The notes under the pieces: model-generated | Database searches by the model: none | What the model was told of the DNA's origin: nothing | The model's input: the letters and a program-made list of their open reading frames with translations, nothing else | In this document: positions 31,653 to 37,912 of the stretch, piece by piece | Layout of the letters: the number at the start of each line of letters is the position of its first letter | How positions within the stretch are numbered: the first letter of the stretch is position 1 | Position numbers and translations under genes: made by a program | NCBI RefSeq assembly: GCF_014773435.2 | Contig: NZ_JACXAG020000013.1 | Coordinates: 1-37,912, forward strand | DNA: 37,912 bases | Direction: 5' to 3' | Origin: Polycladospora coralii | GTDB taxonomy: Bacteria; Bacillota; Bacilli; Thermoactinomycetales; Thermoactinomycetaceae

Positions 31653-33563
31653 ATGCCAGATTGGTCTTATCAGACGATATTTCGCCCGCTCTTTTTTCAG
31701 ATGTCCGATGACAGAGCGAAGCGATTCGCACTATCGAGTATGAATCGGCTTTACCACCTGCCTTTTGGTAAAAAGCTAATTGAATGGATGGGACATATGG
31801 CACCCCATCCTGCCTATCAAACGAAATTATGTGATCATACCTTCGCTAGCAGTATAGGTATATCTAGTGTCGTAGATCATGAATGGTTAGGAGTAGAACC
31901 CTTCTCCCTCTTCGGTGCAGGTTTTATTGACCTGGGCATCGTGACACTTCAAGCACGAGCGGGTGAAGTCAGATCGGACAGAGCTTTAAAACGTCTAACT
32001 GTAAATGATCCATGGGCTAATGCTGGAGTAGAAGTGCTTTTGGCGAGACAGAAGGATTGGCGTTTACAGACACCCGTGATGGTAGGGTTAGGACATGCCA
32101 AAGATGCTGATATCAAAGCGGCTACCACAGAACGTCTTCACCTGATGGAGATGTTACATGAAAAGGTAGACTTTTTTGTGGTGCCAATGCCAGAGGCGGA
32201 TGATAGCGCATACGAAAAATGGAAACAGCATTTGAAGCAGTTGAGGGAGAGGTGCAGTCAGCTCGGGAAGCCGCTTCTTCTCTCGTTGCCCGTTTATGAT
32301 CAGCTGAATCACTCCGATCTCGAGTCTTTATGCAAGGAAATTCAAGTAGAAGGAATTGTGTTAAATGACCTCAAGCGCGAAGCTGAAGGTTTTGTATTTG
32401 GTGATGCTGATTCAGTTCCTGATATGGTCGAATGGATCGAACAACTGCATAATCGGGATATCCCCTTAATCGTGTCTTCGTCTATTCATGAGCCTGATCA
32501 CGCACAAAAACTTATGAATGCAGGTGCTACATGTGTACAACTCGACTCAGGATTGATATTCTCTGGCCCAGGGTTACCTAAGCGTATATCGGAGTATACA
32601 TGGCAGTCTCAGCAGAAAAAAGAACAAACGACCCCAACCACGAAACCAGTTACGATGGGCTGGATTTTCGCACTATTGCTTGCTCTCAGTTTAATCGGAA
32701 TTGGATTGACAGCGTGGTATGTTTCATTTGAACCTGTAATATTCCCCTATGATGAAGCCATTACAGGAGTTTCAAAAGAAGAGTTGATGCAATTAAATGA
32801 TCGGCTCATACCGTTTATGGGGCATGATCGCATCACACTGGCTGGAACGACACTTTCACTGGGGATTATTTATATTTTTGTCGCTGTGTTTGCGATTCGA
32901 AAGCAATTTCATTGGGCTTATATGTTAATTTATGTATCATCTGTATTCGGTTTTATGAGTCTGTTTTATTTCTTAGGTCACGGATACTTAGACCCTTTGC
33001 ACTTATTTTTAGCCGTATTTATGTTTCCCATTTTTTTGTTATACATTCAAGTTGCGGGTAAGCACTTTCGGGCAACAACTTCTATGAATAAAGGTAACAC
33101 AGCCAAATGGAAGCTTGCACTGTGGGGACAACTTAGCTTTGTGATTTTGGGAGCGGCGTTATTGCTCGGAGGAGTGGTTATATCCTTTATCGGGATGACA
33201 GAAGTGTTTGTACCGGAAGATCTTAAATTTCTGCAGTTGCAACCTGAAGAGTTAGAACAGACTGACCCAGATATTATCCCTTTAATTGCTCATGATCGAG
33301 CAGGATTCGGAGGAACTTTGATTGCTGTAGGATTAGCAGTCTTATTATTAGCATTGTGGGGATTTCGTGAAGGTGAGGCATGGTTATGGTGGACATTTTG
33401 TCTAGGTGCTTTACCTGCATTTATTAGTGGCATTGGCATCCATTTCTATATTGGCTATGTAGATTGGGTTCACTTAGCCCCTCCATTTATTGCCGTCGGC
33501 TTGTATGTAGTGGGGCTAATTTGTTCGTTTGCGTATTTACATGCACCGAAGCGGGTAGCTTGA
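31653..33563 (+). CDS. Degenerate DHODH-like barrel fused to a duplicated membrane module
   Basis: Residues 1-~305 follow class 2 dihydroorotate dehydrogenase: QTIFRPLFFQMSDDRAKRFA, FGAGFIDLGIVTLQARAGEV near 88-107, VQLDSGLIFSGPGLPKRISE near 297-316. Key parts are altered: the N-x-S-S-P-N catalytic region near 175 reads FFVVPMPEAD, and the GVGGI flavin loop near 275 reads IVSSSI. After a QQKKEQTTPTTKP linker (~320-333), about eight TM helices form two copies of one unit: a RLIPFMGHDRITLAGTTLSL half (from ~385) and a DIIPLIAHDRAGFGGTLIAV half (from ~548). Each ends with a GY-x-D-x-xHL motif. It is therefore probably a membrane-anchored flavoprotein-like pseudoenzyme or sensor, not PyrD. It is coupled to osmC and ends in a strong terminator. 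Domain reading is firm; function is unknown. Confidence 0.8.
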   Translation: MPDWSYQTIFRPLFFQMSDDRAKRFALSSMNRLYHLPFGKKLIEWMGHMAPHPAYQTKLCDHTFASSIGISSVVDHEWLGVEPFSLFGAGFIDLGIVTLQARAGEVRSDRALKRLTVNDPWANAGVEVLLARQKDWRLQTPVMVGLGHAKDADIKAATTERLHLMEMLHEKVDFFVVPMPEADDSAYEKWKQHLKQLRERCSQLGKPLLLSLPVYDQLNHSDLESLCKEIQVEGIVLNDLKREAEGFVFGDADSVPDMVEWIEQLHNRDIPLIVSSSIHEPDHAQKLMNAGATCVQLDSGLIFSGPGLPKRISEYTWQSQQKKEQTTPTTKPVTMGWIFALLLALSLIGIGLTAWYVSFEPVIFPYDEAITGVSKEELMQLNDRLIPFMGHDRITLAGTTLSLGIIYIFVAVFAIRKQFHWAYMLIYVSSVFGFMSLFYFLGHGYLDPLHLFLAVFMFPIFLLYIQVAGKHFRATTSMNKGNTAKWKLALWGQLSFVILGAALLLGGVVISFIGMTEVFVPEDLKFLQLQPEELEQTDPDIIPLIAHDRAGFGGTLIAVGLAVLLLALWGFREGEAWLWWTFCLGALPAFISGIGIHFYIGYVDWVHLAPPFIAVGLYVVGLICSFAYLHAPKRVA

Positions 33564-33565
33564 TT

Positions 33566-33613
33566 AAAATGCGGAAGCGACATCTCCTAGAAAAAGTCGC
33601 TTGCGCATTTTTT
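33566..33613 (+). terminator. Terminator of the DHODH-membrane gene
   Basis: AAAATGCG with AGCGAC pairs with GTCGCT and CGCATTTT (33566-33580 with 33596-33611) with a GA/TG bulge, ending in T6. It also serves the convergent 33619-34173 gene, whose stop is eight bases beyond. Confidence 0.85.
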
Positions 33614-33618
33614 GAGAT

Positions 33619-34173
33619 TCAATGTATGAAAGATCGAATGGAATCATCCACTTCTTGAATAACTCCAATCCTTGTTCTTTGACTTCCTGCAGGAACAAAA
33701 ATAGTAGGAAAACCGTTAATATTTAATCGGAATGAACAATCTGATTGAGCGGTGGTTAGTGAAAAAGGGCCAAAAGTTGCTCCAGCTGCACAAATCCTTA
33801 AAGATTCCAAACTTACACTAGTGTTTGGATTGTCGGTTTCTTGTAAAGTCCCTCTCAATACAAATACATTACGAAGTGTTAAAAATTGTGTAATCTGTAA
33901 TTCTTTACCAGTGAAAGAGAAGGTATTTCCTCCTCGTGTGAACTGAATTACAAGAGGTGTAACAACTGTTAAATCGACAAACTTTGCAGCTGGCTCTGGG
34001 GACAATAAAAAGAGTAAATTTCCAGAAATAGATACATTCGATATATCGCGACTTTCTTTGAGGAAAGCATCAAAAGAGACGGGAGGTGAAGAGAATAATA
34101 AATTAAAAGGAATTGTGGGAGCTCCATGGTTACCGTCTTCTATTTTTTGTGTTGAATGAGAAAGATTGGACAT
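33619..34173 (-). CDS. Unknown beta-rich protein, 184 aa
   Basis: GGGGGAG lies 6 bases before the ATG (MSNLSHSTQKIEDGNHGAPT). There is no signal peptide. The sequence is strand-rich (VDLTVVTPLVIQFTRGGNTF, LQITQFLTLRNVFVLRGTLQ, DCSFRLNINGFPTIFVPAGS) and has just two cysteines, near 128 and 147. It ends TRIGVIQEVDDSIRSFIH. I do not recognise a family. By composition and the monocistronic context it is a candidate spore-coat or exosporium protein, like the BclA-type protein at 17510, but I see no homology between them. Confidence 0.6.
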   Translation of the reverse strand: MSNLSHSTQKIEDGNHGAPTIPFNLLFSSPPVSFDAFLKESRDISNVSISGNLLFLLSPEPAAKFVDLTVVTPLVIQFTRGGNTFSFTGKELQITQFLTLRNVFVLRGTLQETDNPNTSVSLESLRICAAGATFGPFSLTTAQSDCSFRLNINGFPTIFVPAGSQRTRIGVIQEVDDSIRSFIH

Positions 34174-34351
34174 ACTATCTCCCCTTTTTCTTTTAAAATA
34201 TGTGCAAATGTTTAAAATGTTTCTAGTGTAAAATGCTTAAATAAAAAGGAGAATGCAGCAAAAGGTGTTCTGTTGTTTTATGCAATTTTTTTGTCTAATA
34301 TTTCAATTTGTTTTCATTTAGAATGAATAATCGAAACCACTCAGAACATTG

Positions 34352-34382
34352 TATAATGATTAAATTCGTGCACACGAATTTA
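34352..34382 (+). promoter_or_regulatory. TATAAT box followed by a 22-bp palindromic operator
   Basis: TATAAT at 34352-34357 is followed by TAAATTCGTG (34361-34370) and CACGAATTTA (34373-34382), exact inverted repeats around CA. The -35 region is poor, suggesting activator dependence or a repressed promoter. The next intact gene is 400 bases away, with a pseudogene between, so the original target may be lost, or the transcript has a long leader. Confidence 0.45.
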
Positions 34383-34515
34383 TGTCACATGCGCTCTGAA
34401 TTAAATCCTAGCACTTTCCCCAATATGAAAACTATAATGAGTACGGTATCTTCCTGTTTTTGAAGATGTAAATTACGTCTTTGAAGTAATTGTATGGAGC
34501 CTACAATTTTGTATA

Positions 34516-34605
34516 AATCATCCGCTTCCATTTATTGCCGTGGAGCTATATCTGGTGGGATTAGCTTGTTCTTTTCCATATTTACATACATCGAAGCGAT
34601 TATGA
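34516..34605 (+). pseudogene. Duplicated 3' end of the DHODH-membrane fusion gene
   Basis: The frame reads NHPLPFIAVELYLVGLACSF, then PYLHTSKRL and TGA. It parallels the C-terminus at about 33470-33563 (VHLAPPFIAVGLYVVGLICS, FAYLHAPKRVA). The DNA matches at roughly 75%. No upstream coding part remains. It proves that a second copy of this gene (or of its tail) once lay here, just before the DUF418 gene. Confidence 0.75.
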
Positions 34606-34780
34606 GGAAATTCAATTTCACAGCAATTGAATATGGATACTCGATTTTAAGAAAGCCGTAATCTAATGGACAAAAGAATAGCAATGATGACACTTGTCAT
34701 AACAAATGGATGACGCATGTGAATATGAATTGCCTTTCTTTCCTTGTATGCTGGGAGCAGAAGCAAGGGAGGGCATGATG

Positions 34781-35920
34781 ATGAATATGCAACGTAAATC
34801 CGAAAGAATTCCACTTATTGATGTTCTGCGAGGATTTGCAATTCTAGGGACGCTTGGAACAAACATCTGGATCTTTGCTTATTTAGGAGATTTGACATAC
34901 CTTACCACGAGTAGTTTTTCCGGTTGGTGGTCATGGGATGATTTGATAAGAATGTTCGTATTGTTTCTAGTGAATGGAAAGTTATTAGGACTACTTACGA
35001 TCATTTTTGGTGTTGGTCTTGAAATCAAATATCAGGAAGCGCTTCGCAAGAGGAGAGTTTGGCCTGGCGTATATTTATGGACTGTATTATTTTTGTTTGT
35101 GGAAGGTTTGATTCATTTTATATGGGTCATGGAATATGACATATTGATGAGTTACGCTGTGACAGCGGTTGTTGTCGCTTTTATCGTGAAGGCAGGAGAT
35201 CGTGCGATTAATCGGGCATTAGTGATTGTAGGTAGTTGGCACATACTAATGATTATGCTCATCTTTGTCAGTAGCTGGTATGGTGCTAGTCAGGTCGATC
35301 TAAATATGGAATCTGTGTCTGGATTGTATGCCAATGGGACATGGATTGAGCAAATTCAGAATCGATTGGATCATTTTATCTATTATCGTATGGAAGCGAT
35401 CTTTATTATTCCGATGAATATTTTCTTGTTTTTAGTGGGTGTAAAACTGATGCGTCATCATGTATTCGCATCCAATAAAAGCGGGTTTGAAAAACGCCAG
35501 AAATTATTATACCTTGGGCTTTTTCTCGGTCTACCTTTAAATCTTCTCACTTTTATCCCAGGTGGGTTGTTTGATATACCTGTACGCTATTTATTTGCCC
35601 CACTGCTTTCACTTGGTTACATTGGTATCTGGAGTTGGTTAATCCGATTTCAGAAGTGGAGTTGCTTATGGCGACGATTTGAGGATCTGGGTAAAATGTC
35701 ATTAAGTAGCTATGTCTTACAAAATGTATGTGCCTCCATGATTTTTTATGGGTGGGGGATCGGGTTAGGTGGAAAATTAAACAGCTTACAGGTCATTACC
35801 ATTTTAGTTATGCTTGCAAGTCTACAACTCTGGCTTGCACCAATCATACTCGAACGGTTTAAAATGGGGCCATTGGAATGGATTCGTAAACGTGCTGTGC
35901 GAGCAATCAGTCAAAAATAG
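34781..35920 (+). CDS. DUF418 family membrane protein (YeiB-like)
   Basis: GGGAGGG is followed by three consecutive ATG codons (34775, 34778, 34781); the last has 8-base spacing and is chosen. The protein of ~379 residues has about ten hydrophobic spans. The family opening RIPLIDVLRGFAILGTLGTN is followed by KLLGLLTIIFGVGLEIKYQE, and the DUF418 C-terminal half has DLGKMSLSSYVLQNVCASMI and SLQLWLAPIILERFKMGPLE. The last ends like the FGPLEWLWR tail of the family. The function is unknown; such proteins are often near sensors or acyltransferases. The gene ends 25 bases before the DesK-like kinase and probably shares a transcript with it. Confidence 0.9.
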   Translation: MNMQRKSERIPLIDVLRGFAILGTLGTNIWIFAYLGDLTYLTTSSFSGWWSWDDLIRMFVLFLVNGKLLGLLTIIFGVGLEIKYQEALRKRRVWPGVYLWTVLFLFVEGLIHFIWVMEYDILMSYAVTAVVVAFIVKAGDRAINRALVIVGSWHILMIMLIFVSSWYGASQVDLNMESVSGLYANGTWIEQIQNRLDHFIYYRMEAIFIIPMNIFLFLVGVKLMRHHVFASNKSGFEKRQKLLYLGLFLGLPLNLLTFIPGGLFDIPVRYLFAPLLSLGYIGIWSWLIRFQKWSCLWRRFEDLGKMSLSSYVLQNVCASMIFYGWGIGLGGKLNSLQVITILVMLASLQLWLAPIILERFKMGPLEWIRKRAVRAISQK

Positions 35921-35945
35921 CCGATCTGATTTATGGAAGGTGTAT

Positions 35946-37055
35946 ATGATTAAAATTTATCCCAAAGATCAAGTGAGATTTTATTTGATAGTTGATGTGA
36001 TCTCTTTTGTTTTTTTATTTTCTATTGTACTCAGTTCTTCCTCTGCTTTGACCATTTATGCTCGTGTCACTTTATTGATTTTGTATCTGATCGCCTTTTA
36101 CATGGCGTTGTGGAATCGAGATTGGCGTCTTTATTTGGCGACATTGCTAGGTTTGTCTGTTATAGCAGTGCTGACCATTTATGAAGGGACCATGATGTTA
36201 ACCTTTGGATTTGTATTCGCAGACTTAGTTGGAAGAGCTAAGTCGAGGTGGCAGATATTGGCGGCTATGGTTTTTATTTTTCTAAATTTTGTAATGGTTC
36301 TAGGATATCAATATGGTTGGAGATGGTCACAAGCGTTTTTAACAATGATTCCTATCATGATTATACAAACTTTATATCCTGCCTTAATCTACTACATCAA
36401 GAAAACAAAAGGCTTACAAGTTGAGTTGACAAGTATTAATAAACAGCTTGTTCAACAAGAAGAGCGGCACCGTATTGCAAGGGATCTTCATGATACACTG
36501 GGACATACCTTAACGATTATAAAATTAAAGACAGAGTTGACTACCAAATGGGTTGATCACGATTCGGATAGGGTAAAGCATGAGCTAAATGAAATTTTAA
36601 CTACAACACGCACAGCCTTAAAACAAGTAAGAGAACTGGTCTCTGAAATGAATGAAATTTCGTTGAGACAAGAGATGTTGCAATGCAAACAGCTGCTACA
36701 AATAAATCAGATTTCCACTACTATTTTAAGCGAGCATCCTCATGATTTATTATCTAGCTTTGAAGAAACGATGCTTTCTCTTTGTGTGCGGGAAGCAACT
36801 ACAAATATTTTGAAGCATAGTCGAGCGGAACATTGCTACATCCACACCCAGTTTGTTGAACAGATGTTTCAATTAGAGATTATAGATGACGGTTACGGTT
36901 TCACAACACAAGGGTGGGGGAGTGGCCTCCCCTCTATGAAAGAAAGAATGCATGCCATAAAAGGGACGGCCACGATTTATAATAGAACGGAAGGAGGAAC
37001 GATGCTTTCTCTGAAAGTACCCATTCAATTACATAGAAAGGTAGGGCAATTATGA
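35946..37055 (+). CDS. desK: DesK-like sensor histidine kinase
   Basis: GGAAGG precedes ATG 35946 (MIKIYPKDQVRFYLIVDVIS); the frame is open far upstream but overlaps DUF418. The 369 residues have five TM helices (about 12-150), a coiled coil (KGLQVELTSINKQLVQQEER), a HisKA_3 box with ERHRIARDLHDTLGH (phospho-His ~182) and an HATPase domain with REATTNILKHSRAEH, IIDDGYGF and GSGLPSMKERM. DesK measures membrane thickness in the cold and controls the acyl-lipid desaturase through DesR. The pair with 37052-37669 and the sequence style fit, but no desaturase gene is in the window. Confidence 0.8.
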   Translation: MIKIYPKDQVRFYLIVDVISFVFLFSIVLSSSSALTIYARVTLLILYLIAFYMALWNRDWRLYLATLLGLSVIAVLTIYEGTMMLTFGFVFADLVGRAKSRWQILAAMVFIFLNFVMVLGYQYGWRWSQAFLTMIPIMIIQTLYPALIYYIKKTKGLQVELTSINKQLVQQEERHRIARDLHDTLGHTLTIIKLKTELTTKWVDHDSDRVKHELNEILTTTRTALKQVRELVSEMNEISLRQEMLQCKQLLQINQISTTILSEHPHDLLSSFEETMLSLCVREATTNILKHSRAEHCYIHTQFVEQMFQLEIIDDGYGFTTQGWGSGLPSMKERMHAIKGTATIYNRTEGGTMLSLKVPIQLHRKVGQL

Positions 37056-37669
37056 TACGGGTATGCTTAGCTGAAGATCAAAACATGTTAAGGGGAGCTC
37101 TTCAATCACTACTCTCCTTTGAGGAAGATATTGAGGTGATAGCAGAAGTTGCAGATGGAGGACATGCCTGGGATGTTATTCGACAACAGGTACCAGATGT
37201 GTGCATCTTAGATATCGAAATGCCTCAATTAACTGGACTTCAAATTGCTGAGAAAGTGAAGGGTGCTCACTTACCTTGCAAAGTGATTATCGTAACAACT
37301 TTTGCCCGCCCTGGATATTTGCAAAAAGCAATGGCATGTGAGGTTGATGGATATTTATTAAAAGACGAGCCTATTGCATATCTCATTGATTCCATTCGCA
37401 AAGTGATGCAAGGAGAAAAAGTGATCAGTAGAGATTTAGCGACTACGTTGTTCATGCAAGAGCAAAATCCACTTAGTGAGAGTGAAAGAAAAATATTGAG
37501 ACTGGTTCATAATGGATTATCGACAAGTGAAATAAGTCATTCCTTATTTTTAACCACAGGTACTGTACGCAACTATCTATCTATAGCGATTCAAAAATTA
37601 CGCGTGACCTCCAGACAGCAGGCTGCACGTATTGCCCAAGAGAAAGGATGGTTAGAAGAGATGGAATAA
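37052..37669 (+). CDS. desR: DesR-like NarL-family response regulator
   Basis: The ATG overlaps the kinase stop (ATGA). The receiver domain has AEDQ near 8-11, the phospho-acceptor Asp54 in CILDIEMP, Thr in VTTFARPGYLQKA and Lys in GYLLKDEP. The LuxR HTH follows, from PLSESERKILRLVHNGLSTS to GTVRNYLSIAIQKLRVTSR. The TTFARPGYLQ and GTVRNY texts are those of DesR, which activates the desaturase gene des at low temperature. Both domains are complete at 205 residues. The gene ends just before the rRNA promoter region. Confidence 0.85.
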   Translation: MIRVCLAEDQNMLRGALQSLLSFEEDIEVIAEVADGGHAWDVIRQQVPDVCILDIEMPQLTGLQIAEKVKGAHLPCKVIIVTTFARPGYLQKAMACEVDGYLLKDEPIAYLIDSIRKVMQGEKVISRDLATTLFMQEQNPLSESERKILRLVHNGLSTSEISHSLFLTTGTVRNYLSIAIQKLRVTSRQQAARIAQEKGWLEEME

Positions 37670-37720
37670 TGTTGTGTGTGTATCGTGTTTAGCACTATGA
37701 ACTTTATTTGAAAAAAGTTA

Positions 37721-37749
37721 TTGACAGTTTTATAGCACCATGTTACTAT
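37721..37749 (+). promoter_or_regulatory. rRNA operon promoter
   Basis: A perfect -35 TTGACA (37721-37726), a 17-base spacer and -10 TACTAT (37744-37749) stand 105 bases before the 16S gene. The leader contains GTTCCTTGAAAACT (about 37789-37802), common before Bacillales rRNA genes, and a GAGCT/AGCTC hairpin (37836-37849). Confidence 0.85.
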
Positions 37750-37854
37750 ATTTCTTGTCGCCACGATAAGGCGGTAACAACTGAAATGTTCCTTGAAAAC
37801 TAAAGAGTGACACATGACCTGTTCAATTTTTATATGAGCTTACAAGCTCACCAT

Positions 37855-37912
37855 TATATGGAGAGTTTGATCCTGGCTCAGGACGAACGCTGGCGGTATG
37901 CCTAATACATGC
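37855..37912 (+). rRNA. rrs: 16S ribosomal RNA, 5' end (cut by window edge)
   Basis: GAGAGTTTGATCCTGGCTCA at 37861 is the universal 27F site, followed by GGACGAACGCTGGCGG and TGCCTAATACATGC. The mature 5' end is estimated by alignment to E. coli position 1. GGCGGTATGCCT is a small variant of the common GGCGGCGTGCCT in Bacillales. Only 58 bases are visible, so genus placement is not possible. Confidence 0.98.

Larger units (their letters stand above)
34174..34780. other. Gap of about 600 bases with operator-like palindrome and gene remnant
   Basis: Apart from the promoter/operator at 34352-34382 and the 3' remnant of the DHODH-membrane gene at 34516-34605, I see no gene. The remainder is AT-rich. 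Confidence 0.5.

Noticed and set aside
1-37912. CRISPR array or cas genes
   Set aside because: No regularly spaced direct repeats and no Cas-like protein; the only repeats are those listed.

Overview
The window is chromosome from a low-GC, endospore-forming Firmicute of the order Bacillales. Genes are preceded by strong AAAGGAG/GGAGG ribosome binding sites with many TTG and GTG starts. Four sporulation or germination genes (gerD, kbaA, pdaB and a spoIIM-like gene) sit together. A rRNA operon begins at the right edge, with the 16S gene entering at about 37855. In Bacillus subtilis gerD-kbaA-pdaB lies next to an rRNA operon, so the right third is a recognisable core neighbourhood with extra genes inserted. 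I cannot name the genus from 58 bases of 16S; a Thermoactinomycetaceae- or Brevibacillus-like lineage is only a guess.

Positions 1-10.3 kb are accessory and badly decayed. They hold an IS3-type orfA cut by the window edge, a membrane protein, the C-terminal piece of an Rhs/YD-repeat protein with a broken small ORF behind it, and a degenerate IS200/IS605 element whose tnpA and tnpB are both dead. Next come the last 38 residues of a probable polymorphic-toxin domain and two near-identical ankyrin-repeat genes that look like immunity proteins. Between the two is the UTRA domain of a dead GntR regulator. After them lies a tRNA-Thr-like remnant with its terminator, then a two-hairpin repeat with an inverted second copy at 29.5 kb, a membrane protein, a SMC/AbiEii-type ATPase, and fragments of YVTN beta-propeller-like genes on both strands.

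Positions 10.3-15.8 kb encode mostly secreted proteins of uncertain role: a small exported protein, a Vps62-like protein with a C-terminal beta-trefoil, a two-repeat exported protein and a heparinase-like 580-residue protein.

Positions 15.9-27.3 kb are mixed: a DUF2164 protein, a Nudix hydrolase, a GNAT acetyltransferase behind a Fur/PerR-like palindrome, a BclA-type spore-surface domain, a universal stress protein, type II IPP isomerase, a stand-alone McrB-N/HNH modified-DNA nuclease, two tiny membrane proteins, an RRNPP-type HTH-TPR regulator divergent from a small-gene operon, a kinase-like APH protein and a UPF0316 membrane protein.

Positions 27.3-37.9 kb are the core-like block: a YrrT-like methyltransferase, gerD, kbaA, pdaB, spoIIM-like, an OsmC protein, and a striking fusion of a degenerate dihydroorotate-dehydrogenase barrel to a duplicated membrane module. 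A decayed copy of that fusion's 3' end lies 1 kb downstream. A DUF418 protein, a DesK/DesR-like two-component pair and the rRNA promoter follow. The most unusual items are the DHODH-membrane fusion, the dispersed double-hairpin element found just after two unrelated stop codons, and the toxin-tail/duplicated-ankyrin locus.
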